Translations under genes and position numbers: made by a program | Notes under the pieces: model-generated | What the model was told of the DNA's origin: nothing | The model's database searches: none | What the model saw: only the letters and a program-made list of their open reading frames with translations | DNA from: Solicoccozyma terricola | Lineage: Eukaryota > Basidiomycota > Tremellomycetes > Filobasidiales > Piskurozymaceae | Assembly (NCBI GenBank): GCA_001600875.1 | Contig: BCLD01000013.1 | Coordinates: forward strand, 650,450 to 714,449 | DNA length: 64,000 nt | Direction of reading: 5' to 3' | Part shown: positions 35,913 to 47,799 of the stretch, one piece after another | How the letters are laid out: each line of letters begins with the position of its first letter | Position numbering within the stretch: position 1 is the first letter of the stretch

Positions 35913-37967
35913 ATGTCCACCATCGTCGAATCCCGTCTACGCGGTACCCCCACCGATTGTCCATCCTGTTCCGCTCTTCTCGACTTCACACAACCACCAA
36001 GCTACATCGGTCAGCTTCGCGTTCGATGTGGTATATGCAAGCACATCTTCCCTTACGTCCCATCAACGTCTTCATCCCGTGCTCAGAACGGAACGAAAAC
36101 AGGTGGGAGTACTCCAGGAGCGAGCAGGTCGTCCCCCGCATCGAGAGGCATGGGCACCGATACTAGTCCTTTGGACACGGCGTATTATGATGTACTGGGA
36201 GTCGATACTCAGGCGACTACAGACGAGATCAAAAAGGCGTATAGGAGATTGGCTATCAAGGTGGGAATGATTACACTCACTATGAAAGGGAAAAAAACGC
36301 TTGCTGATATCGTGACTGCGCGGATTCCAGCTCCATCCAGATAAGGTGATTGTTGCGCAGATTTGGAACAAAAAAAAAAAAAGTCAACCCATCCCTGACA
36401 CTTCTCATCCTCATGCAAACACAGAACCGTGATGACCCAGACGCCGAGGAGAAGGTGCGTTCTCTTCATCCATTTACATCCATCCTACCATCTCGACTGA
36501 CATCATCTATCCGCCTCCCAGTTTAAACAAATCGCCATCGCCTACCAGGTCCTTTCCGATCCAGATCTCCGCAAGAAATACAACATGATGGGTCAAAAGA
36601 ATGGTGGTGGTGGAGTTGAACCGAGTGGTGGATTCCAAGACCCCGAAGAAGTATTTGGAAGCATGTTTGGTGGCGAGCGGTTCCATGATCTTATAGGCAC
36701 GATTAGCATCGGTAAGTAAGCAAGACCATCGTTGGCTCGAGAGTGAACACTGACGTTACGCAAACCACAGGTCGCGACATGAAAGAAGCTCTTCAAGCTG
36801 AACATGAAGAACAAGCAGCTCGTGAAGCTTCAGGTCAACCAGTAATGATAGGTCCCAACGGCCGCCCAATCGTGACTCCGGAAGACCTTGCAAGAAAACA
36901 AGCTAGAGATCGTAAGTTGGCGGAGAGTAAAGCGAAAGCGAGGAGGGAACGAGTGGAAAAGCTGGTCAGCAACTTGGTCAACAAGTTGAGCATATATACG
37001 GAGAGTGCGCGTGGGGAGCATGATAGAATCGTATCAGCGAGTTTCAAGGTGGGTGTGTGATTGTGGTTACAAGTGAGGTACACATGCTCATTATCAGCGA
37101 GTATGGGGTTATAGGAAATATGTCGGCTCGAAGCAGAGTGAATGAAACGGAAGATCTCAAGATTATCATACTCATGCTGACGGTGAGGTTGACTACAGGG
37201 AGCTCGTCAAGGAAAGCTATGGCTGGGAATTACTACAAGCAATCGGGAAGACTTACATATCAAAGGCCGAGTAAGGGCTGATTCATTGACCACATCGTTT
37301 CTCCGAGGTTAAACGCTTGCTCCACCCTCAGACACTTCACCGCATCAACACAATTCGCTCCGTTAGGTGAGTAGAACATCTGCCGATTACGAGGCTCCTT
37401 GGCTCACCCCCGGCGTCAATACTGCAGGTTGGTTCCACGGCGCGAAGCAGAATTTCAATCTGGTGTCCGACACTGTTTCAACTCTGAGAGCAGGTGAGAG
37501 TCACGTAAACTCAAGTACATGTAACCATAGGCTCACGCCGCAACTCCCCTATAGCTCTAGAGCTCAAGGCAGTCTTCGATCGCCTTCAGGCCGCTGAACA
37601 ATCAGGCCTTGCCCCTGATGCCATCCGCAAACTAGAAGAGCAGGCGGCCGAGCAAGGTCTCAAAACCATTTGGAAGGGCGCCAAGCTAGAAGTCGAATCA
37701 GTCATCCGCGAAGTTTGCGATAAAGTTCTTTACGATCCTGCAGTGTTACCGGAGAAGCGACATCTTCGCGCGGTGGCTTTGCAGATGATGGGAGAAGTAG
37801 GTTGCGCGGGTGTGCGCCAATCGTGCGGTTCCGCAGGCTGACATTCGAAACTCCCTGTTCAGGCCTTCATATCCATCAAGAAAGACGGCGATGCAGCGTC
37901 TCTGGATTCTCAACCACACGCGTCTGTCCATAACAAGCCAGCCACCAATCCCACCAAATACACCTAA
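35913..37967 (+). CDS. J-domain protein of the Caj1/Djp1 type with N-terminal CxxC motifs
   Basis: Hsp70 co-chaperone; yeast relatives act in peroxisomal or mitochondrial precursor targeting (family knowledge). About eleven exons, all frame-checked. Residues 1-50 contain CPSC and CGIC pairs (PTDCPSCSALLDF; VRCGICKHIF), a probable zinc ribbon not usual in this family. The J domain follows (AYYDVLGVDTQATTDEIKKA), with HPD on a 15-nt exon (36331-36345, LHPDK) and FKQIAIAYQVLSDPDLRKKY. Then a DnaJ-X region: FGGERFHDLIG, GRDMKEALQ, EICRLEAEELVKESYGWELL, GKTYISKAEHFTAST, ending NPTKYT. No Gly/Phe or Cys-rich central domain is present. Confidence 0.92.
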
Positions 37968-38511
37968 ACTACCATCTTATTGTCGTGGATCACGCAGCGT
38001 TGCGTTGACCATCCAGCCGACAACTGAGTAACTGCGCATTATCGTCCCGATTCCCAACTCCATGCCTTATTTTGCGTTCCCCAGGTAGACGAGACATCAA
38101 CCCTTCCTTTGAAGGACGGCTTATGTACACAGCTTAGATGAAAGCAGGTTGTATAACATTAGACATGAACTGCCTCTCAGCCCAGCTCTCCGAGTACCAG
38201 AGCTCATTGACCAAACACTCATCTATCCCTGTTTAGTTAGCCTAAACCCCTTGCCTCCTGAACCCCGTGTTTGCCAGCTCCTGAACACTAACAATGGCTA
38301 CCAGCATTCCTTTGTGCACGTCCCCTTCATGTAATATGGGGGAGGTCTCGAGTGGCAGATAGATGGTTAACGTCGATGGTGATAAAATAAGAGCTGGAAG
38401 AGGTGTGGACTACTTACTGCATTGCTCTCACATTCCAAACGCATAGAAGAAAGAGAACGCCCTAAGAACGCCTCACTTTCAACCACACTGAACCACCATC
38501 CCACAAATAAG
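37968..38511. other. Tandem intergenic region
   Basis: Between two plus-strand genes; should hold the 3' end of the J-protein transcript and the promoter of the next gene. No feature recognised. Confidence 0.5.
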
Positions 38512-39677
38512 ATGCACAGCAGGCTTGGTATCTTCGCTCAACCGGTGGTATCGCTGGGCTTTTCAGCCTTAGCGCTCCTCCTCCTTGTCTTCGTCCTATT
38601 ATCCGTACCTGGACCCATTAAGGGAATGTATTGGTTCCAAATTCCCATCGTCGACCATGGCATCACGCAACAGCTCCGTGGAGGCGTGAACGGTTGGTGC
38701 TGGCAGCAGGTGAGTGAATGGGTGGCGACTTCCCATGAGAACCGCTTTCACGAAAGCCCCTTGTTCGGCAGACCGCAAATTGTACATGGGGCGCTCTGAG
38801 GTGAGCGAGATAGCTTTGCTGCGATGATACGAAGTTGACACCGTCCCAAACCCAATCTGCAGCGACAACAATCACCTGGCTTCGCAATTCGACGTCAGTC
38901 TCGCTCTCACAGTAGAAACGATGGTCCCACTGTCTTGTTACTGGAGCATCGTTGTCTTGCTCTTCTGGGTTCTTCTCACCGTTACGACTCCAATGGGCTA
39001 TAGCATGAAGGGAACAGAGTTCCTCTCCAAGCACTTGTATTTCAACATTCTCGAGACAGCGGTGCTCTGCATGCAATTGGTATGTGGCCAGTCCTCATAT
39101 ATGGCAGTCCATGCTGATCAGATCTTTGCTTTTTAGTTCGGCTGTATCCTCACATGGATGGCATACGGTTTCATGGCACATGCATACAGGAACATAAAGA
39201 AAACAAACTCAGGCGTGAAGTGCGGTCATGCAATGGAAACGTGAGTCGCGACAGGAACTGAAACCGGACTTCGACACCTTTAACTGAATGAGGGTTTACG
39301 CAAACAGCACTGCCATCGCAGCCACGGTGGCCATGGTGACTTTTGCTCTTGGATGTTTCGGTCTCTATCTTCGCATAAACGAGTCCCAAATCGTATGGAT
39401 GGCAGAAGCGACTGCATACCGCCCAGCATCGCTGGTTCCTCGCGGCATCGAACATCGTGCCAGCACCGGTATGGTCGGCCACTATAGAGCATCCCGATCA
39501 TTTGATTCTGAATACGAGAACGGCGCCACCAAGCGACCATCATCCTTGTATGGTGCAGGTCAAGGGATCGGTGGTGGTTATCCTAGTCAAGTCACGACCG
39601 TGCCTCCCGAGGAGGAAACCATCAGAGAAGAAGATCTCCACCTCCCCAAGTCGATGCCGAAAGATCCGAGGGCGTGA
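38512..39677 (+). CDS. Four-span membrane protein, SUR7/PalI-like
   Basis: Probable plasma-membrane tetraspan protein. Exons join to give MHSRLGIFAQPVV, helix 1 (FSALALLLLVFVLLSV), an extracellular loop with GGVNGWCWQQ and TANCTWGALR, helix 2 (WSIVVLLFWVLLTVT), helix 3 (LETAVLCMQLFGCILTWMAY), a Lys-rich loop, helix 4 (TAIAATVAMVTFALGCFGLY), and a hydrophilic tail of about 110 residues ending KSMPKDPRA. The W-x-C loop after helix 1 recalls Sur7/PalI proteins, which organise eisosomes or pH sensing; the assignment is inference from topology. The second exon (38740s-38800) has two possible acceptors. Convergent with TRM5, only 117 bp apart. Confidence 0.75.
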
Positions 39678-39794
39678 AGTCGTCGTCCATCATAGAGAAA
39701 GCAAGCACGTTGCGCGTTAACAAGCAGTTTTTGTCATTATTGTATAACCCTTCTCGTCCGTGTTCATTTCTCGGCCGTTGATATCGCATTCCGC

Positions 39795-41895
39795 TCATTT
39801 GAATGCTACCTCGCGTGGCAGTCGGAAGGTCAGACAGTACATGTCCTTGTTTGGAGCGACTGCTCGGACCCAATGGAGATTGTACCCGTCCATTCGTGGG
39901 TCGACGGGGTAGTCCAGGTATCCGCTAGCGCGCTAAGGTTGGTGCGATAGTGTGTAAGCGCCAGATTTAGGCAGTTGCGCTACCAGGCAGAGACTCACTT
40001 CGCAGATATCCGGCTCAGCTTCGCCCTCTTCAACTTTTTTCGTGAAGCAATGGGTATGTATAAGCGGCATCTGAATCTTATCCCTGCCTGGGAAATCCGT
40101 CTGCTGCTCCAGTGCTTTGTAGCACCCGTTGTATGCATCCAAAAACTCTAATGCTGAACCCGGGAGATTCATCACGAAATGGTCGATCGTTTGGGGTTGT
40201 CGTTTGCCCTCCGTCGTAGCGGCCTTCGAGATCTTCACAGCGTTGAGCTCTTCCGTAGGCGGCTGCAACTTCCCATCATCGATTCCTTGCTTTTGAGCGA
40301 TCGTCGCAACCTCCCTCGCTCTCCTCGCTTCCTTCTCGGCCTTTCTTCGCTCAGCTGGGGGAGCTACCAATGGTGCAAAGGGTTCACTCCATACTTGAAG
40401 AGGTGCGGCGCGAATGAATTCTCTGCCGTCGATGTTAGATACTCTTAACGCTGCTTGTACCTGTATAGTCCTACATCTGTCAACCTTACTGTGTCTTTTT
40501 CAAGAGCAAAAGGCCAAAAAAAAGAAAGAAAGAGAAATGGGAACATTCCAACCCACCTTGTTATCAACTCTATTCACTTCCATCCACTTCGCACTCTCCG
40601 GATTCAAATCATTCCCCAGTACGAAAACTCCCTTCCGAGCAGCAGGAACAGCAAACGGTCCAACACCAGCCATTACATCTGCTACTACTTCTCCTGGACT
40701 GAAAAGATCTACTAAGCGTTCATGTTCATTCTGAAGACGGGAATTCCAATAGACTTTGGAAAAATCGAACGTGAAACGGCAATTTGCTTCGCTCTGTTGA
40801 TGAGGGGTAAAATTCAGTAAGGAGCGAGTATCTGTTGAAGAGAGCTGACTGGCCGGGGAGGGGGAGGAACACCTACAGCTGTGGTAATCATCTCTCCATC
40901 CCCAGCTATCACTTCCATCTTGAAAAACCTGAATTGAGTATCGATGGTATCCAACTTGTTAACGACCGTTCTAATATTCTTATTTTTCTGTTTGAGGGGG
41001 GTATTATCAACTGGGGAACCATTCGTCCAGTAGGGAATATAACGTACGTCAAGGATGATTTGACCTATTATATACCGATATGGTAAGAATTCATCTCTCA
41101 AATTGATATGAGCTGTTTCACCATCCGGGGTATGTCGGATTAATCAGGGGGCTGAATGAAGGCATTTAGATTGGGCGAAAGCCGGACTTACCGATATGTC
41201 CTGTATGGGTAAAAGAATTAGGAGCTTCGTCGACTAGTTCCTCTGGGAGAATGGCATGCAAAATGTCGACTGTTTCGTGAGTAGCGCATGGTCAGCCTTC
41301 ACCTTGGAAAAGTGTAATAGTGATAGCGTCCGATTGGATGCTCACCTGCGGACCAATAATCGTAGTTGATCTCTAGTTCATACGGTACAAAGCCTTGGGA
41401 TTTGCCTTCAATAGCTGATCTGACTTGTTCTGATATATCAGCTGAAGGTATGGATAATTTTTGCGATCAGTTTCTTGGAAATGATGTTATGGTGGGATAT
41501 TAATAAACGTTACCTTCACTCGGAACATCTAATAAGACGAGTCGGTGTCCGGACGTAGATGGATCAGGGACCACCGTCTTCATCCTTGGAATGGACAAGA
41601 TTTGACTAATTTGCAGTGTACAACTCAACATCAGCTCCACAGCGGTGAACAACTCGACTACAACCCAGACATACCTCTGCACAATCTTGTCATTCCCTAT
41701 CGGACCAGCTGAAGCACCATCCACTCGAACGCCGACACAAGATATCCGGTGGACGAACTTTGACCGATCTAGTTGAAGCATGCCGCGATTGGGTGGAGGG
41801 AGGATGGTACGTTTCGTACGACCGTATTTGGTAGAGTAAGACATTGCAGGGAAGTGGGTGGGGCGACGAAGACGAGGGCAGAGACGGGTGAGCAT
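39795..41895 (-). CDS. TRM5: tRNA (guanine-N1)-methyltransferase
   Basis: Methylates G37 of tRNAs that read codons starting with C or U, using S-adenosylmethionine; yeast Trm5 acts in nucleus/cytosol and mitochondria. Motifs: [20 protein letters not shown], the SAM pocket [20 protein letters not shown] with [36 protein letters not shown] (the NLPxxA catalytic motif), and [20 protein letters not shown] near the end; the stop is at 39795. Two in-frame ATGs exist: 41895 gives [20 protein letters not shown], Arg-rich and without acidic residues like a mitochondrial presequence, and 41844 gives [12 protein letters not shown]. Alternative starts would explain dual targeting (inference). About nine exons. 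Confidence 0.93.
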
Positions 41896-42116
41896 GCAGT
41901 CGACGGTCTGATGCATGCCAGGCCTCGGGAGGGGCCCAGGTAGATGTTGACCCGACTTTTTTGTGAAACTGGTCACGTGAGGGCGGGTGATGACGAATCA
42001 CGAGTGGTGAAACGAAAACAAGTCGAAGAGGAACTCGGAGCATCTCCCCAGCATCCTCTGACATCCTCTGTCGTAGCAAGCTATACCTCCCACGGGCACC
42101 CAACAGCACACAGATC

Positions 42117-43606
42117 ATGCTCGTCCCGTCCCTCTTCAACCAACTCACAGGGCTCTCCTCGTTCGCACAAATCATCGTCATCCTCCCACTCGCCCTCGAT
42201 CTCCTCGGTCCTCCTTCTTTCCTCATCTGCTCCCTGCTCCTCACTCTCCATCAGCTCGTCTACTCTACACTCCGCTTAGCATGCAAGAACACTCCGTTCG
42301 CTCCGCTTGTATTGCTGCTCAACCTGTGTAGTCCGTTCGTGCCTGCAACATGTGCGCTCTTCACGATTTACTTCTACCTCAACCCTTCCTCCACCTCATC
42401 ATCCTCCGGCATCCTCTCCGCTGCACACTCATTGTTATCCAACACCCTTCCGACATACTACGCTGCTGCACTTCGATTTGTCTCACCAATATTCACAGTC
42501 CTCGAAGGTTTCGCGACGTTGTTATGCGCCCAGTTGTTAGGTAGGATGTCGAAGGGTTTCGTTGATTCGATGGATGATAAAGAAGATGGAATCGAATGGA
42601 GGAGATTAGGGTTACTTGTTGTTGCTGCTGGGTTATATTGCGCTGGATTCGCTTGGTTGATTTTGGTTTGTCTCAGCCGCTTTTTTCCATATACCTCAAG
42701 CCGCGCGGTTACTGATCAACTTGGTGGGTTTCTAAACCCCAGGCTTATCCTCTCACATCACCAGAATCATCCCAACTCCATCCGATACTCCTCGGAGCGA
42801 GTCTTACTGCCGTATTCTTCCTGACTCTTATCGGATTCGCAAGGAGAAGAGCGACTGTGATCGAGACCGCATTGGTCTTCTTGTATGTCGTTTATGGAGC
42901 TTGGATTGGAGGAAGGGAGAGCGGGATGGAGTGAGTATATCAGTCACTTTCCTTTTTTTCAGAGGGTTAAGGCGACGTGAAAGATGCTGATGTTAGGCAT
43001 GTGTGATGATAGGCCGAGAGATTTCGGGACTGGTTGGTTGACTACCGGATGGGGAGTTTCCAAACCACTTCCTTTCAATACAACGACTACCGTCCTCCAA
43101 CCCACCGCTCTACTTAACCCCATCGTCGGTATCCTGAAATACTTCACTATAGTTTTAACATCAACATTAGGAATCGACGTCGATCAACTTCTTGGGAAAA
43201 TCGGAGTTGAACGTCTCGGACTCGGACTGGATGGGAAAGCAGTGGACGGAGTTACTGGGTTGGCAATTGAGATTGCAAGTCGATCTACAGCTTCAATCCG
43301 CAAAATGTAGGGTTTTCACCGACACTCTTGCTCACGTCTTGCTGCGGCTGATGGTCTGATCGACTCCAATATCATAGAGCTTTATCCCTCCCTCCCACTC
43401 TCCTCATCTCGTTATGTTTCCGTCTGCTCGTCCTCCATCTCGCAAGTCGGATTATACCAGCTATCAGGCGAGCTTCAGCTGGTTGGGATGGTGGAGAGAC
43501 AGACGGAGAGGGTGTCACTGGATCAGAAGGCAGAGAGGGGTTTTGGGATGGGAGGAGACTGGGAGAGGAAGCACCTGTGAGCGATCAAGCAAGGCATGGC
43601 GGTTAA
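42117..43606 (+). CDS. ICE2: Ice2-like ER membrane protein
   Basis: Polytopic ER protein; yeast Ice2 promotes ER membrane biogenesis and cortical ER inheritance. Four exons: MLVPSLFNQLTGLSSFAQII opens the first, followed by several hydrophobic helices (LLVLHQ-rich segments, CALFTIYFYL) and FTVLEGFATLLCAQLLGRMS; exon 2 begins AYPLTSPESSQLHPILLGAS and contains RRRATVIETALVFLYVVYGA; exon 3 begins PRDFGTGWLTTGWGV; exon 4 joins after AAAAT|GTAGGG to give IALSLPPTLLISLCFRLLVL and a disordered tail ending SDQARHGG. The EGFATLL..Q and VIETAL..Y motifs fit my memory of the family. Without the last splice the protein would stop at 43310. It is divergent from TRM5. Confidence 0.68.
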
Positions 43607-44092
43607 TTGTTGAGATTGATGTTGATGTGTGTTCGGGTATACAGAGCGTGAGAGCTACGACGATTCTCTTATCCTATCGAAGGGCCATCTTGATAACGGT
43701 TTACACACATTTATTATGCGAGTAACGTCGTGGAAGTCGAAGGTACAATGAGCTGACTTCGTGATGTGATGAACAGTACTGGATAACGGGTCCCAGGTTT
43801 GGTGGCGATGGGTAAATATAATCCTGTTTATGGGTGTGTGGCGATAGTGGTGAATTGGACGACCGATTCTAGTCTGACGATTGCCCCGCAACAGGTGTTT
43901 GGGCTCTAGAGCTGCTCTTTGAAGATGAGTTCGATGACGATGCGGAGTCCTTGAAGGGATGGACGGTAGACTAGCCATAATAGCCAAAACGACATGTCAC
44001 GACATCACAGCTATATCGACGTTATGAAATGACATGGAAACGGGCTACCGGTATAACCTCATACACATTTCATTCAATCGGCAACGCTGTTA
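43607..44092. other. Convergent intergenic region
   Basis: Between the Ice2-like gene and an unknown minus-strand gene. No coding or RNA feature recognised. Confidence 0.5.
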
Positions 44093-45229
44093 TTACAATC
44101 TGGAGGTTGGGTGATGCTCGTCTCGTAGTGGCCCAGCGATGCTTCGACAGCGCGGGGGGATGTCGATCGTAGGTGGGCGTTTGCGGCGGACACGAGTGCT
44201 TCCTGGTCTTCGCAGCGAGTCATCGACAGATGGTGCACTGTCCTCGGTTGGAGGCTGGTGTTTGAAGCTTACACTGTCGAGTGTTTCGTAGCGTTTGTTG
44301 CTCAGATACGAGCCGGGCATCGAGGGCTTGCTGTATTCGGACGGTGGAGAGTCTGCGATCGGAGGTGGCGAATCTGACCGGGCTGGCTTAGTGATAGGAG
44401 TCACTCTTCCATTCAACTCTGCTTTCATGTTGATCGCTTCTCTGCGCATTCTCTCACTGAGCAGCATCTTCAGATGGTTGAGCTCGGCATCCAGGGTCTG
44501 TTTGCGGTGGAACACAGTCGTGTGATCGAGCGGACGACCGGAATCGCTGTCGAAGTCGCCGGGGGATGTCGACATGCCAAGAAGGACCTCCCCCCGATAG
44601 CTGGTGTCATCGGGAGGTACCACAATAGACAAAGAACGTAACCACAAGGATTGGAAGGTCCCATATAGTTCCGATACTTCGCAGGCTACGTCGCATACCT
44701 GGGTGCGGTAATTCAACGTCAACGTAGACAGAGCCTGAATCTCGTTTGCAGCGAATCGAAGAGCGGTGGCTGAGGATTCATTGTGATACCTCGTTGGTCT
44801 GTGAGTTGTCTGAGGTTGAGGTTCAGGACGAGATGGAATGAGGCCGGTGTGTGAGAGCAAATCCTTGGATGAAGTGTCGAATGGTGACGGTAGGGGGGCG
44901 ACAGACACATGCTTGGGCACCGGGGCTCTTCTCGTGGGGACAAAGGTCGGCTGGCGGAAACTGTTGAGAGACGTACCATCTTCGAAGACCGAATCAGTGG
45001 CAGCTGTGAGATGGAGTGCACTGTATACCTTTCCTTGCTGTGGCGTCGGCGCTGCTCGTTTGGGGAGAAAGTCGTGGGCAAGGGTGTTTCCGTCTACCAG
45101 GATAAGAGGGCGAGGAGCTGACGGGATGCGAACGCTAACTTGGGATCTCCAGTCGAGGATGGAAGCGAGAGCCATTCTCAAGGTGAACCGAAAGTTCTCA
45201 CTGCCAAGGTCGACAAGATAAATTCTCAT
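44093..45229 (-). CDS. Uncharacterised protein, intronless
   Basis: Not recognised. A single uninterrupted ORF of 378 residues starts at the ATG at 45229 (MRIYLVDLGSENFRFTLRMA), unusual here because nearly all neighbours are split. The N-terminal 60 residues look ordered (RMALASILDWRSQVSVRIPS, RPLILVDGNTLAHDF). A middle segment is predicted helical and hydrophobic at intervals (ATALRFAANEIQALSTLTLN, VSELYGTFQSLWLRSLSIVV), and TLDAELNHLKMLLSERMRRE could form a coiled coil. The C-terminus is Pro/Ser/Arg-rich and disordered, ending DEHHPTSRL. No catalytic motif is evident. Long continuous frame and mixed order support a real gene. Confidence 0.7.
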   Translation of the reverse strand: MRIYLVDLGSENFRFTLRMALASILDWRSQVSVRIPSAPRPLILVDGNTLAHDFLPKRAAPTPQQGKVYSALHLTAATDSVFEDGTSLNSFRQPTFVPTRRAPVPKHVSVAPLPSPFDTSSKDLLSHTGLIPSRPEPQPQTTHRPTRYHNESSATALRFAANEIQALSTLTLNYRTQVCDVACEVSELYGTFQSLWLRSLSIVVPPDDTSYRGEVLLGMSTSPGDFDSDSGRPLDHTTVFHRKQTLDAELNHLKMLLSERMRREAINMKAELNGRVTPITKPARSDSPPPIADSPPSEYSKPSMPGSYLSNKRYETLDSVSFKHQPPTEDSAPSVDDSLRRPGSTRVRRKRPPTIDIPPRCRSIAGPLRDEHHPTSRL

Positions 45230-45620
45230 CACGCTCACCAGTGAGGTTTATATACATCGGATCCCTATGAGCTGATTTGAGCTCTAACAATGTAGCCGTT
45301 CCTGATTCGCTTCTCTAACGTGTGTGAGCACCAATTTCAGTTGCATGTACACAGCGTACCATCTGCCATACCACTGCTGATGCAAGCATATATTGCAACA
45401 CGGAGCGAGGGGAAAGGAGAACGTGGAGTCATCCGGGGATCACAGGACAAAGGAACACCCGGTTTGACTTTCTGGGTGAGCAGATAGTTGAGACACATAG
45501 GGAATCGTCAATGAGGTTCTTAGATTTTACATGGCATTCAGCCGTTCGTCTCGGACGGAAGGAAGGATAAAAAAGGGAATGCGGGAGAGGGGTTTCAGTC
45601 ATCCGACGGCACCACGCCAA
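45230..45620. other. Tandem intergenic region 5' of the intronless gene
   Basis: Between the start of the uncharacterised gene and the stop of the proteasome gene, both minus strand. Likely promoter of the former; no element recognised. Confidence 0.5.
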
Positions 45621-47761
45621 CTAACTGCTCGTGTCCATCGCTACGTCCTCTGTCGGTGCTCCACCAGCGCCAGCTTCGAGAGTCGTCGTCGCCGTCGTCG
45701 CCGTCGTCACTTTCACCTCCTCACCCACGACAAGACTTCGCACATCTTCTTTTGTCCATGCCGTTGTCCCTCGTCTGAACTTGTAGTCTCTAGCTTTGGC
45801 GCCACGTTCATTCTGTGAAAAAGAGAAAATGATCAGATCACTCACACGATCAACAACGCCTGGCGGGCGAATAAAAGCAACTCACCGGCATCTCGTAATT
45901 CCTCAACATCTCCGTCTTATCCTTTGTAATCACGCAGACATCTACATTAGACCCCGATCCCAAATCATTGAAAATACCAGATCTAATCGCTCTTGAAACG
46001 AGTTTAATCGCGTCTTCCCTCTTCATATTCTCCTCGAATGCGCTTTCAAACACCGCCATCGCAGCTAGACTTCCACTTCCCATTGTAACGAATGGGAGTT
46101 TATCGGTGGATCCATGGGCGTGGACTGTGAAGAGATGAGCGCCTGTGTTGTCGACTCCGCCGATGACGAGATAGGCTCCGACGTGGCCTTGGTAGCTGGT
46201 GGCAATTTGGGGGGGGGGGGGGGTGTCAGCCGTTCAACGTACACCGGGACAAGCTTGTGATCACGTTGCAATCACTCACCGATAGAGGTATTGTTTCAAC
46301 ATCGTCATCGCAGTGACCACTTGTGGTTTCCTCCCAGACGATAACGCATGAAGCTGTAATGTTTTACATCGTGGGAATGACCCAAGACAAAAGGAGAAAA
46401 GGTGCGATCAGTTCTGGGTTCTTTTGTTCATGGTTTCTTGACTATTGCGTTTTTGAAACCTATTTCTACGGCTCTGTTGAAGCTTTCTACGTGCGAGATT
46501 CGCCTGGTGTACATCCGGGGACTGAATTGCCCGGTGTACTGGCGACGACGACGACGACGACCACCAAGAAGAACACAAGCCGTACCAAGTCTAAACTTGT
46601 TTAACATCCATCCATCCACCAACGCCAGTAATGCATATCACCCCCCGGAATGAAAAATCCGATTTCTTCCGTAGATATCTCTAAAACGAACATTCGTTTG
46701 GGCTTTTTTCTCTCCAAAGAGACTTCGAACCATCTTCTCTGCTCAAACAAAACGGGGAACAACCTTTTTCCGAGGTTTCTTAATTTCCATCTGTAGGAAA
46801 ATCTCCACTGAAAGCACGACGAATTCCACCATTGATTGACAAGCAGTCAACGGAGGGAGGTATTCATCGTAATAACACCTTTTTTCGACTGTTGTTTTTT
46901 CAAGTATCGTTTTAGAGATGAAAACTATACGATCTCCAGTTTGATACTCGGTTATTTTGATACGATCCCACTTTGGAATGATCACAAAAACCCATGGTTC
47001 AACCCGTTTGATTCTTCGGACCAACAATCAACGCCTTCGTGAGCGCCTCGCTCCCCCATCCCCTCAATCTCATCATCCACCCTCCCAAGTTCAAATCTCT
47101 CCACCAAACCCACCATCCCATTCTCTCCACCGAAAAAAAAAAAAAAGTACCCAAACGCAACAAAAAAATGAAAACAAGATACTCACTTCCATGTTACTAC
47201 TGATCATATTTGTAACGAATTCAGTATCTGCTGCTGTTCCTGCACCGCAACATCTGATATGTGAAGCGATGTAGTGGATCTATGGGAGGTTGGGAGGAAA
47301 GAAGAGGGGGGGGGGGGGGGGGGGGGGTGGATACGGGTGGATACGGGTGGGAGGTACGGTTGAAGGTACGGTTGAAGGTACGGTTGAAGATGGGAGGAGA
47401 AAGAGGCGGGTAAGAGGGGCGGAGTAGTGGGAAGTCCGATTGAAGGTTAGGAAACAATGTACCGAAGAGCAACATGACAAGAAGAGGGGGAGAGAGGGAG
47501 GGGGGGGGGGGGGATTCGGAATATCGAAAAGATGGAAAGGGTTCAGCAATAAGAAGAGAATTGTATCAATTTCCTCTACATCGACTCCTCTCCCCCTTCC
47601 CCCCTTCCCCCCTCACAACACACTCACCTTTTCACAATTCTTATCAGCAACAATTGGTCCACCTGTTGCTCTTGTATCTGCACCTAATACTATTCCTTCT
47701 GGTTCACCTGATGAACCACCTCCGTATTTGAGACCTACGATTGTGGTTCCTGTTGATGTGG
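45621..47761 (-). CDS. PUP1: Proteasome subunit beta type 2 (beta-7 class; 5' end in gap)
   Basis: Trypsin-like catalytic subunit of the 20S proteasome core. Visible exons: [15 protein letters not shown] with the catalytic Thr after the Gly cleavage site, [149 protein letters not shown] and a C-terminal arm ending VAMDTSS. Active-site Thr, Asp and Lys-region motifs are intact. The propeptide exon is lost in the 835-N gap. Two introns are unusually long: about 345 nt (G-rich, with tandem GGTACGGTTGAA units) and about 830 nt (46354-47185). Confidence 0.95.
47337..47390. repeat. Short tandem repeats in a PUP1 intron
   Basis: Two GGATACGGGTG units followed by three units of the form GGTACGGTTGAA lie next to a G run (47308-47327) inside the intron between the ADTRATGG and IHYIASH exons. 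Confidence 0.85.
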
Positions 47762-47799
47762 CTGTGAAAGAGACAGAGACGAGGACGAGGGACCGGGGG

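Noticed and set aside
46743..47027. Basic 94-residue ORF within the PUP1 intron as a nested gene
   Set aside because: No homologous motif recognised; reported only as part of the unusual intron.
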